Below are positions 1 to 9,875 of a DNA stretch of 64,000 nt, in pieces; the first letter of the stretch is position 1, and every line of letters begins with the position of its first letter. Where the stretch lies: the NCBI RefSeq assembly GCF_023091745.1, contig NC_068915.1, positions 53,254,001 through 53,318,000 on the forward strand, read 5' to 3'. Source of the DNA: Budorcas taxicolor. Its lineage: Eukaryota; Chordata; Mammalia; Artiodactyla; Bovidae. Position numbers and translations under genes: made by a program. The notes beneath the pieces are model-generated. The model did not search any database and was not told where the DNA came from. It saw only the letters and a list, made by a program, of their open reading frames with translations.

Positions 1-40
1 ATATATATGTGTGTGTGTGTGTGCGTGTGTGTGTGTGTAT
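1..40. repeat. (TG)n microsatellite at the window edge
   Basis: An AT start passes into a TG run with one C interruption and stops where a Bov-tA SINE begins. The true left end may lie outside the window. Short ORFs of alternating Cys-Val here are microsatellite artefacts. Confidence 0.95.
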
Positions 41-253
41 TCCCTGGTGGCTCAGACGGTAAAGCATCTGTCTACAATGCGGGAGACCCGAGTTCGATTT
101 CTGGGTTGGGAAGATCCCCTGGCGAAGGAAATGGCAATCCACTCCAGGACTATTGCCTGGAAAATCCCATGGACAGAGGAGCCTGGTAGGCTACATTCCA
201 TGGGGTCGCAAAGAGTTGGACACGAATGAGCGACTTCACTTCACTTCACTTCA
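41..253 (+). mobile_element. Bov-tA SINE
   Basis: The element starts with a tRNA-like head. An A-box-like stretch (TGGCTCAGACGGTAAAGC) and a B-box-like GTTCGATTT mark an internal Pol III promoter. The BovB-derived body follows (GGAAGATCCCCTGG, GAAATGGCAA, GGTCGCAAAGAGTTGGACACG). It ends in a short ACTTC repeat tail. This is the standard ruminant Bov-tA layout at full length. It abuts the TG microsatellite, so no TSD can be judged. Confidence 0.93.
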
Positions 254-766
254 TGTCTATATATATATATTTAAAAGAGTAGTTTGTAAGACATAGGGTA
301 CAATCCTCAGAGATTGTGCAAAAATCAAAATTAAATTTAATTTTGAATAAAGACACCTCATCTCTATTACTGTTCCAACTGGCTGGCTTGAGAGAGTTTG
401 GGTGATGTAGTACTTGGAGATGAAGTTGATGAAAGGCTGGCAGATCCCCAAATTGAGGAGATGGAGCTGAGAGTACAAGGGCAACCAAAGTGGCTCAAGT
501 TTTCAGAGCAGAATACTGTGGAGGAGAGACCTGCACAGAGAGAACTGAAGAGATTTGAAGAGAATCCACCATGAGTATATGATTGAGAATGAATTCCTGA
601 ATACACCTGGGAGACACCGCCACACTTTCTGTCACTAAGTTTTTTCCAAAGCAGGAGACCAAGTGTACATTGGAAAAGTAAACTGTCTTCAGAAAAATGC
701 TTTCATGCATTTAAAACAGAAAGAACCTGAGGGTGAGGAAGAGAGAGTATTGATCAAGATGGCCTT
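254..766 (+). other. Unassigned segment with a decayed coding-like stretch
   Basis: From about 408 to 570 one forward frame reads as acidic, protein-like text containing EEMELRVQGQPKWLKFSEQ, then hits a stop. From about 570 to 760 another frame gives a similarly coding-looking stretch (IENEFLNTPGRHRH, then KVNCLQKNAFMHLKQKEPEG). Two coding-looking frames joined by a shift and stops would fit an old processed pseudogene or an unrecognised transposon ORF. I do not recognise the protein. No poly(A) tail or TSD was found, so chance cannot be excluded. Confidence 0.25.
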
Positions 767-780
767 AATATTACCTTCAG

Positions 781-820
781 TCAGTCAGTTCAGTCCCTCA
801 GTCGTGTCCGACTCTTTGCC
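781..820 (-). mobile_element. 40-bp BovB/Bov-A 3'-end insertion with TSD
   Basis: These 40 bp are the reverse complement of the last bases of BovB/Bov-A, with the motif CAGTCGTGTCCGACTCTTTGC preceded by a CAGT-rich tail. They are flanked by AATATTACCTTCAG (767-780) and AATATCACCTTCAG (821-834), a 14-bp direct repeat with one mismatch. The repeat marks this as a real integration, truncated after about 40 nt of reverse transcription, and not a deletion remnant. Confidence 0.85.
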
Positions 821-834
821 AATATCACCTTCAG

Positions 835-1239
835 CTTTGTCAAACTTAGATAAGCGTCTTCCTGAGTACATACTCCTGACCTCCTTTATCTTAGAGTATT
901 TATTTTAGGAAACTTGCAATTATAAATTACTCTTCTGTCCTTTTGAGATGTAAATCTTCATAAAATGTCTTTCTAGTTGTACAGCACAGTTATATCTTTC
1001 TTAAGAATCTGAAAGCTCTCCTTTGAAATGTTATCACTAAGGAAGATACTACTCCTGTTTCTCAGTCTCTGTGAGAGGGTGAGAGTCCAACTTCTCTGAA
1101 TACAAATTAGCAAATACTGTTGATCTAATCACAGAGAAAAATATTTATAAACTCAAGAATAAGTCAACGTACTCTGCTCAACACATCTCATTGACCAAAG
1201 TCCATTTTAATATGGTCTAGCACTTTTCCTGTAGCTCAT
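835..1239. other. AT-rich background, nothing recognised
   Basis: No repeat family, codon structure or RNA gene was recognised. Confidence 0.5.
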
Positions 1240-1425
1240 CCCAGTCCTTAAAAACTCTTTCCCACCTTTAGTTCCAATGGGGTTGAGTTCAGACTGAGCT
1301 CTGGCTTTTGTCCCCTGTTCTGTTAGTAATAGCCTTAAATAAAGTCTCTTTTGTATAATTTTTGCATTGCAAATTTTGCTTGACAGTGTGTTGCCTGATT
1401 ATTGCAGGATGCACAGAGATTTTTG
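1240..1425 (+). mobile_element. Possible old LTR fragment
   Basis: The segment has a polypyrimidine/TTGAGTTCAGACTGAGCTCT stretch, then CTTAAATAAAGTCTC with an AATAAA signal followed by a T-rich part. That order resembles the R/U5 end of a retroviral-type LTR. No paired LTR, internal region or TSD was seen and the family is not identified. It could be unique sequence carrying a chance polyadenylation signal. Confidence 0.3.
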
Positions 1426-1894
1426 TTTTCCACACATAATAGGCTTCTCTAATTTCACAGTGGAATGCTTGGGAAAGTTGAGAAACAGTGAATTGACTGG
1501 AGGAAAAGAGGTATGAAGCAGCAAGGAGCTTAAAATATAGTGAATGGGTAACTCAGATGCTTACATTTTGTGATGTGAATCAAAATAACAGCAACATGGG
1601 TCCTGATAGAACTATTTTGCCCCAAGCTTTACAACAAACCAGTTCCCAGCATGGTGTGGTAAATGTGAAGATAAACTCCCCACCAGTAGAAATCTACTGC
1701 AGCTACTTGGTTATTTTATTTTTTAAAATGACTCCCTCACATTGTTCCACAGACTATGAAGGAAAAATTACTTCTAGTTGTCAAAGGACAAAATTCATCC
1801 CGTATTTATGAAAATTTAAAGTTAACTTTTTTATTTGTTTGTTTTTATACTCATGCTCCTCATTTCAATTTGGTTCATTGTCTAATTCTACATG
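1426..1894. other. AT-rich background with an 84-codon chance frame
   Basis: An open frame at 1557-1811 has no recognisable domain, low-complexity composition and no supporting context. I read it as chance. Confidence 0.5.
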
Positions 1895-2035
1895 TCTGAT
1901 TTTCTTATCTGTAATTTGAGCATAACATGACAGGAATTAGATACCAGAATTAAATGAATTATTAAATGTAAAGTGCTTAGAACAATGTCTAATTTAGCAA
2001 ATATTTTATAATTATCTATTATTGCTATCACTATT
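1895..2035 (-). mobile_element. MIR SINE fragment
   Basis: Matches by eye to the reverse-complement MIR pattern occur in order: a TTATCTGTAATTTGAG-type core, ATTAAATGA, TGTAAAGTGCTTAGAACAATG, then ATTATCTATTATTGCTATC. Divergence is high, as expected for this mammal-wide family. Confidence 0.6.
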
Positions 2036-4541
2036 AATGACAGTCAAGGAAAATCAGCAGATGTAGGAGAGAACTTCTTTATAGTAGAAATTTTTTCTTG
2101 GCAATTTGGAAAACAATAGGATATGACATTTTCAAACTGCTCCCACTTCATTCCTTACTTCTAATTTTCACATAACGTCTTTAAATCATCACTCTTCCGT
2201 AAAATCGTACTTGCTCACTTAATGCTTAATCAAGAAGTAGCCCATTTCATTCATAATTTGAATAAAAAAATATTTACTCTTTATGCATTATGCAGAAAGG
2301 ATGTTGGTGCCTTTCTTTTTCTTTTCTCAGTAAGGTACATTGAAACCAGATGAATAGAGTTTATAATTCTGAAAGCATGAAACACTCAGAATGGCTGTTT
2401 ATATTAAAATAAAAAAAAGCTGGTAAATAAATCATGATGAATCATGATACTGAAAGATAGACTATATTTACAAAAGTGAGGCTTCATTTTTTAATTTTTT
2501 TCTTAATTAAGTTATAGTAAGCTACATGTTCATTGCAATTTAATGTAGTCTTTGTACCTCATCTCTGATTCATATAGCATTTTCCATTAAATCAGAAATA
2601 GACAGGCTTTTTTGATGTGTTGTTATTCTGTGTAATAGAAATGTAGCAAAAATAATCCAATAAAAATAGAGCTTTAATTTTGATTCACCATAAACTCATA
2701 TTATTTCTAGAAATCTCTGTAATCAATAAAAGGATGTTATTTTGAATTATTAAAGCTAAGTTGCTCTGGGTCTATGATTCATTTTTGTGTGTCAAAAAAT
2801 AATCAATTGTTTAAACAGGAACAACCATTGTGTCAGTGAATATATTTATTATTTGGATCATAATAAAACTGTTTTTATAAATCTAGCATCATTGTGTGAG
2901 CTATATAAACTTACTAGTCTCTGAGGTAAGATTGCAAAATAAAAAAGGAATGAAGTTATGTTTCTAAAAGTCTTATTGGTTTTTGCCTTGCTGTATCATT
3001 TAAAGTGGCTGCATTTAACATGTTCAGTACATTCCCAAATGACTGCAATTCTCAGCTACAATTAAGTTCTCACTTTGGGTTCTGATATTTTTATTTTATG
3101 CCTTTTATATTTCTCAACTTTACAAAAATTTTTAAAGGAAGAATCAGTACAAACTATAAATTACCCTATTCTTGATTCAACTAAAGGAATCAGCAGGTAA
3201 TGGTCTTTTCAATCCAACAAAAAAGATGTATGACTCATGTGTATGTGTGTATGCACGTGCATGCACACGTGTTTGTGTTTTTGTTGGCAGGTTGTTATAC
3301 CTCTAGTTAGGACATATAACATGGATCATTTCATTTGAAATATTCTGTAATAGTATTTCAAGTAACAATTATAATAAAAATAAAGCTTTAGAAATGTACC
3401 TAAATAGATATATTGCCCCTTACATTTGAAGTTTCATATTATTCAAGCTGCAAATTAACATTGTTTATTTTCAAACTGAAGGCCATAAAACAAAAAGGTC
3501 CCTAAGCATGAGGGTAAAGTAACATTTTGTGCTTTTAAATGTTTTTGCTATCTTTGTTTTCTCAGTTTTGTTGCTTGTTTAGCAGTTATCTTTCATACAA
3601 TTTTCTTCTCACACAATTCTCAACAGCCTCAGTTGGGAAACTTTATTTTTTGTTTTCAGTTGTTTGTTATTCTTTGCCACTGGCATTTTTCTTAGTCTCC
3701 ATCTAACTTGTCTAAAGCATAATCTTATTTCTTATAATCATAAGTGTTTGTTTTAACTAGATTGTTGAACATTCATTGTGCTGATGTCAAAATAATAGGT
3801 CATTTATATGGCCCTTCAATCAAATACCATGATATATTGATTTTTACAATTGGCTTTATCATTCTGGAAATTTCTGATATTCAACCCCATAATCCCAATA
3901 GTGTTACCAATTAGTGATATTACAGTTCTATGTCATTTGAAGAAAGCAAATTTATAATTTTTGAAAGCATAGTCAACATATCTACTTAATTGAACTTTCT
4001 TAATGAGAAAAAAAAATAGAGACAAGGGGATAAAGTAGGTTTTTGAAACATGAATACATTTCATACTCTGGGAACCAGACTAAAAGGCATATTTTATATT
4101 TATATAATATTAATACTTAGAATCTCCTCAAATTTTCTTCTTAATGTATCATATCCACTGTATTACTATGTCGCATCAAATAGGCTTTTCCCTCTGACTT
4201 GGGTCATTATAGAATTCTTGATTGCATGAGACTTGTTTCACATGACTTTCTTAAGTGATCCTCAGAAATCCAAATGCTTAAGATTAACCACCTTGGCCTT
4301 AAACTGAATCCTGTTTTACTGGCTATCTTCAGGCCAAGAAAATCCCCTACCAAAAGCCTCCACTGAATCCTTAAATCATTATTTTGTCCATTCTTCTGAT
4401 TTCCAGAAGGCAGATACCTTGTTCACTATCTGTTTGTGGAAGAGCACAGCTTGCTATTCTTTCGGGAGAATTTGCATTCTGAGAAAATTCTGATCTAAAC
4501 CTGCTTCCACCCCATTCTTTTTGTGGCACGTGTTTCTGCTT
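2036..4541. other. Long AT-rich intergenic or intronic background
   Basis: About 2.5 kb without a recognised gene or clear repeat. A short purine/pyrimidine-alternating patch (GTATGTGTGTATGCACGTGC) starts near 3241. Frames are short and stop-rich. Confidence 0.5.
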
Positions 4542-4552
4542 AGAAGCAAGGG

Positions 4553-4994
4553 TTGTTGTTGTTGTTGTTCAGTTGCCAACTTGTGTCCAGCTCTTTGCAA
4601 CCCCATGGACTGCAGCATGACAGGCTTCCCTGTCCCTCACCATCTCCAGGAGTTTGCCCAAGTTCATGACCATTGAGTCAGTGATACCATCCAGCCATCT
4701 CATCCTCTGTTACCTGCTTCTGCTTCTGCCCTCCATCTTTCCCAGCACCAGGGTCCTATCTAATGAGCTGGCTGTTCGCATCAGATGGCCAAAGTGTTGG
4801 TGCTTCAGCTTCAGCATCAGTTCTTTCAATGAGTATTTAGGGTTGATTTCCTTTAGGATTGACTGGTTTAATCTGCTTGCTGTCCAAAGGACTCTAAAGA
4901 GTCATCTCCAGCATGACGGTTTGAAATCATCATATTTTTTCAGTGCTCAGTCTTCTTTATGGTCTTTATGGTCCAAGTCTCACATCCATACATG
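4553..4994 (-). mobile_element. 5'-truncated BovB LINE (442 bp) with 11-bp TSD
   Basis: This is a reverse-complement BovB 3' end: a GTT-repeat tail, TGTCCAGCTCTTTGCAACCCC, CATCTCATCCTCTG, the GATTGACTGG region and the CTCACATCCATACATG edge. AGAAGCAAGGG occurs at 4542-4552 and again at 4995-5005, giving exact edges. It covers only the 3' part of the element, the usual result of incomplete target-primed reverse transcription. The divergence suggests an older copy than those at 19.8 or 38.8 kb. Confidence 0.93.
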
Positions 4995-5005
4995 AGAAGC
5001 AAGGG

Positions 5006-6300
5006 ATGAACAGCTTACTTTTACTCAGTTGTGCCTAACTAATTTCTCATCTGTTAAGTTGCTTTTGTCATCTCAAATTGGTCTTGATTGTGTTCTGTTA
5101 AGAACAAGGATTCAAAGCCTGACTGTAAGCCTGGGTACTCCTATGATCTTTACTTCAGTAGTTCCTTTCCCGATGTCTTGGTGCCAAAATTTCTAAATTT
5201 ATTTTGATATCTCTCCTAATATAATGACATTTCTTTCTGCTAACTCTTTTTCTTTTAACACCCTTACTTCATCATATGCATTTCTGCCTTAAGCATTTCT
5301 CCCCAGTTTGCTAAAGGGAATGTTGTAGGTACTGCTCCAATATTGTACCTTGCTGTGTATCACAGAAACTATGGATACCACCAAAATACCAAAATTATCC
5401 AAATATGTATCCATATACACATGTCTGTGTATACAAACTTATGTAAGGTTTGTTTCTCTGCTAGAGTTATAAAGCTAAGTGGTAGACTATCAATTTATGG
5501 TAGACTTTCATTTATGTCACAGGAAGGAAGATAAACTTTTTCTAGAAGAAAAGAAATATTTAGTTATTTAGCATTCTAAGTATCTACTTAACTTCTAAGA
5601 TTGGGAATTAAGGATGGTCCTAGAAAGGAAGAAAAACAGCTCTCTATCTTCTCACACATTCATACAACTAGCCAACAATTCCATTTTTAACATATTTAAC
5701 ATGTCTGCTTCAGGACAAAATATGTAAAGGAAATTGCCATTAACCACTAGAAATAACTATATTGTAACTTAAACTCTCAAATAACTGAATGCTAATTTAA
5801 CCAAAAATGATTTATGTTACTATAATAAAAATTAGTAACTGAGGCCAACTCTCTTAGACATAAAAAAGCATTTCTCACACAGAATTCTTGGAATCACTTT
5901 CTTTTTTCAGCTTTATCAGGGAAGATTAATAAAAACTAAATTTTTTCTTAACACTGCTGTCATCTTTTCCATGTCTTCATCTTTGGCTTTTATCTATTTT
6001 TCTCTTGTGGAGTCCCTATATTGCTGACAACTTTTAGAGATATCTCTCTACTTTTTATGAAAGCAATTTCTTATAAAAGTGGTAGTCTATTTCCCAGCTG
6101 CCTTTTGGCATCCTTCTCCATCAAGGATAGTTGTCCTGAGAAGTGGGATTCCAACAACCTACCAGAGATTCTGACACTTAGGTTTGTAATATGTTAGTGA
6201 AATGAACTCTACATTCCTGGCATACCTGTTTTCAAGTTCTAACTTCCTCAGTCTTCACACTGGCTGAATCCTGCAGAGGGATCTCTTTAAGCAAATTTTG
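5006..6300. other. AT-rich background, nothing recognised
   Basis: Several short open frames, the longest about 63 codons at 5343-5534, show no domain or homology that I recognise. Confidence 0.5.
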
Positions 6301-6826
6301 TTTTATTCAAGTCTAGTTGGTGTGTTGTGTTAATTTCTGCTGTAAGTCAAAATGATTCATTAATACACACACACACATATATCCTTTTTTGTATTCTTTT
6401 CTTTTATGGTTTATCACAGGGTGTTGAATACAGTTCCCTGTGTTATATTGTAGGACCTTGTTAATTATTCACTTTATATATGATAGTTTGCATCTGATAA
6501 TCCCAAACTCCCAGCCGATACCTTCCCCACACTCCCTACCTCTTGGCAAATGCAAATCTATTGTCTATGTATGTGAGTCCATTTTGTAGATAAATTCACT
6601 GTGTCATATGAATTTTAGATTCCACATAGAAGGGATATGTGGTATCAGTCTTTCTCTTTCTGACTTCACTAATTAAGATAATATCTAGGTTCATCCATGT
6701 TGCTGCAAGTGACATTATTTTATTCTTTTGTATGGTTGAGCAGTATTCCACAGTACGTATGTACCAAATCTTCTTTATCTATTCATCTATTTATGGACAT
6801 TTAGGTTATTTTCATGTCTTGGCTTT
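6301..6826 (-). mobile_element. L1 LINE 3' end
   Basis: Typical mammalian L1 3' sequence on the reverse strand: GGTTTATCACAGGGTGTTGAATACAGTTCCCTG, CCCAAACTCCCA, TTCCACATAGAAGG, CATCCATGTTGCTGCAAGTG, CAGTATTCCACAGTACG, TTCATCTATTTATGGACA. Only the 3'UTR and the extreme end of ORF2 are present, so this is a 5'-truncated copy. A short ACAC/ATAT patch near 6365-6382 lies inside it. Confidence 0.88.
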
Positions 6827-7355
6827 GGATCTTTAATCTTCCTCCTAGCCACTGTTAGAGCCAAACATTTTACAAAAATTTATCTCCAGAACCAGAAGTG
6901 TTTCTAAGATTAACTTTTTATTCTCTAGAATAATTCTTTGTATTTCATCATTTGGATTGATTACCACCAGGGACCATTTGGTACATTAAAACACACCTTC
7001 CTTTTTTTTTTTTTTTTTTAATGTGGCACTATTAAAGAACCAAACATGTATTGTTCTAACATGTTATAAATTGATGAACTTTTACAGGAATTCCTTCCCA
7101 GCTTCTATTCTTAACACTATTTTTCATTCTAGCTAAATCTACTTTTTATCAGAGCCCCCACAGAAACTTGCTCACACTTCCTGCTGCTCCCTGGGTCAAA
7201 TCCTTGACTCCCTATATATATAATCCCATTCTGCAGAAAGCATAGTCCTCCAACATGAGCATAATGAGAGAGAAAATGGTAAATGCCAGTTGCCTAGTTT
7301 GTTCTGAACCACCATATGGAATATTGGCTGAAGTGGATGCGTGTTTTTCCTGTTT
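6827..7355. other. Background with an 18-T run
   Basis: A run of 18 T lies at 7002-7019. It could be the tail of a minus-strand retrocopy, but the sequence after it is not recognised. The rest is unremarkable. Confidence 0.5.
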
Positions 7356-7434
7356 GAAGTGAAGTGAAGTGAAGTGAATTCGCTCAATCGTGTCCGACTC
7401 TTTGCGACCCCATGGACTGTAGCCCACCAGGCTC
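7356..7434 (-). mobile_element. Truncated Bov-A/Bov-tA 3' end
   Basis: A GAAGT repeat tail runs into a reverse-complement Bov 3' body (TCGTGTCCGACTCTTTGCGACCCCATGG, AGCCCACCAGGCTCC). Only about 80 bp of the 3' side is present and there is no tRNA head. No clear TSD. Confidence 0.85.
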
Positions 7435-8809
7435 CTTAAATTCTAGACTTTCTTTCCATGCGTTGAAGTCTACTACATTAGCATAAGCAACACATGTATT
7501 CACAACTACGTGATTGGTTACTTAGCACTGACCTAGAACAAAAGATGAGCTGTGTACCTGGCAGGGTGGTAGAGAAGTGGGGACAGAGGTGTTAAGGTGG
7601 AAGTTTTCTCTTTTTCTTTAAAATATACTAGTTATGTTTTTCCTACATGACCTTTAACAGAAAATCCTCTCAAATTTCTTTGTGAACACTTTCTAAGGAA
7701 GAACTGACCAGGCTAGTAGGGTCTTATTTGCTATTTACTTCATTTAGCTGTGCTTTTGTCACCATGATATTACTAGCATAAGGTGGTGATTCTGTTGCCA
7801 AGGTAACTGAGATGTTTAACTCTACTTGTTATAATCTCTATTGAGTTCTTGGCTGTCCTTTTTTTTTTTTTTTTTCCTGAATAAAAAATGAAATCCATTT
7901 CTTGTTTCTCCATACTTTCTTTGCTGATTTTTCTCTTTACCAAGGTGGTGTTCTCACTCCCATCCAAGTCTAAATGAACTCTATGTTACCTCATGTGCAT
8001 ATTAGTTTATTAACTTCTAATTATAATTGCTTGTCTTGATGCCTTTTGCCTTCATAGATATTTCCTCCAACTGTTATTTCTCACTCAAGAAGAGCTACCA
8101 TTATTTATATTTAAGGATTTAATAAAAGAAAAATAAAAAGAAATATGGAATAAGAAAAAATGATCATAGCTGAAAGGCAAATCAAGAAGGCAAGAGATCT
8201 CAAAAGGCAAAGGACAGGATCAAGAAGGAGGGATGAGTAAGCTCAGCAAATAATGAAGACCAATGATATGCTTGATGAACAGAGGGAGTCAGAACTATTT
8301 GAATGTTTAAATCCAGTATGCTATATATTTTTTTAAAAGTCTACTTCATATTGAATGTTCACCCACATATACGCAGTACATAATTATTTTACAACTGACA
8401 GTGACTATAGCGGTATGTACTTTACTTCAGAATGAAACCAATTCTGTGTCTTGGGGATGGTGTTAAATGCCTGACTTTTCCTGATGGCATATGATTATTA
8501 AACTATCAATCATTTAAAAAGGAAGAAAACAAGAAATAGAAAAGAAAGTAGAAATGGTCAGAAAGCATTTCCAATAGGGAATGTAAATGGGACTGAAAAT
8601 ATCTGAACAGAAAATCAAATTTTGCAGATCCATTTTATTTTGAGCATTATTTTCTGTGAGAACAGAATTTATTTTTAAGCAGTCAAATAACAAGAATTTC
8701 AAATGTCCTATGAGTTTTCTGATTGAGGTATCTATTTTCTAATAATGCTGCTTTCTCCCATACCTCTTTCCCAATGACCCACTCCTAGCTTACTTACCCT
8801 TCTATAGTT
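7435..8809. other. AT-rich background
   Basis: Contains a poly(T) run near 7859-7876. No gene or repeat family was recognised. Confidence 0.5.
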
Positions 8810-9240
8810 CCCTTTCATTTAAATCTGGGCTGGCATATGTAACCAAGAATATACAGTGTAGATGACCATGTGGCATCTCTGAAACTACATCCTAGATCTC
8901 TGTGGCTTCTGCCTGGACTATTTGGAATCTTCAGAGTTATAACCTAGTGTTTTGGTATCCAATCACTGTGTCTTAGAAGCTTCAGGACACACACAGAAAT
9001 AGTGTGGGCATCTGCAATTGACAATCCCTCTGAGCAGCCAGATAGCATCAACTACCAGACAAGTGAGTGAGCCTGCTTGGGCTTCTAGCTCTGTCAAGGC
9101 CTCAGATAGCATAAACTTTACCTAACAAGTGAACAAAACCAACTCAAATAAGTTTAGCAATTCACCAGTCATGAATGGTAAAGATGCACTGCAGTTTAAA
9201 GCCACTAATTTTCAAGTGTTTTGTTAGGGGGTGATAGATC
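8810..9240 (+). mobile_element. Possible ancient LTR of MaLR/MLT type
   Basis: The opening AATCTGGGCTGGCATATG, a middle GTGAGTGAGCCTGCTTGG and the closing TTTAAAGCCACTAATTTTCAAGTGTTTTGTTAGG follow the order seen in several old mammalian LTRs ending in a 'TTAAGCCACTAAGTTTTGGGG..TTTGTTA' type motif. Divergence is high, no TSD was found and the family is uncertain. Confidence 0.45.
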
Positions 9241-9866
9241 ATCAAAACAGATCTTAAGATGTCTCCTCACTGAAAACTGTCACTTCTCTCAAGCCACCAA
9301 ACTCCACAACTCATTTCAAAGAAAACACGTATTTTAAAAAACCTCAGAATAGTGAAAGATACAACTGAACTTTCATGAAAGAGACATTCCAGGATTAAAC
9401 CACCAATTACTTTAATGTAGATATAAATTGTCATTTTACTAAACTTAACTTTTGTCAAAATGTGTTGGCTTATGTGAAAACACATCTAGATGTACAAGAA
9501 ATCAACTCAAATATTTTGAAGTTGCAAAAGGTTACTTTTAATTGTTACACTGTCTCTAATGTTCCCATTGCTGTCCTAAAATAATAAATCTGATATGTTT
9601 TTGCTGTGAGGTTGATTGTCAAATAGATATTTTCTGAGCAAATTTCCTTCTTGAGTTTTATGAAGCAGAGTTTTTAGTAGTTTTATTTCCAGGTTTTTTT
9701 TTTTTTTTAGTTTTTAAAAACTTATTGTGTTAATTTTATTTTGTTCTTTTAGTTTGTATCATCACAAAAATGATATATCTTCATATAAGAAAGAACAGAT
9801 ATCCAAAATTAGATAAAAAAAAAACTACATATTTGTGTGGGAAAGCATAAATTTTGAGAATGCATA
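9241..9866. other. AT-rich background
   Basis: Contains poly(T) near 9697-9708 and A-rich patches. No recognised element or gene. Confidence 0.5.
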
Positions 9867-9875
9867 CATTAAAGT

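Noticed and set aside
7..229. Cys-Val-rich short proteins at the left edge
   Set aside because: Translations of a TG microsatellite and of a Bov-tA SINE.
1240..1425. A complete endogenous retrovirus starting here
   Set aside because: No second LTR, primer-binding site or gag/pol text was found downstream; at most a lone LTR fragment.
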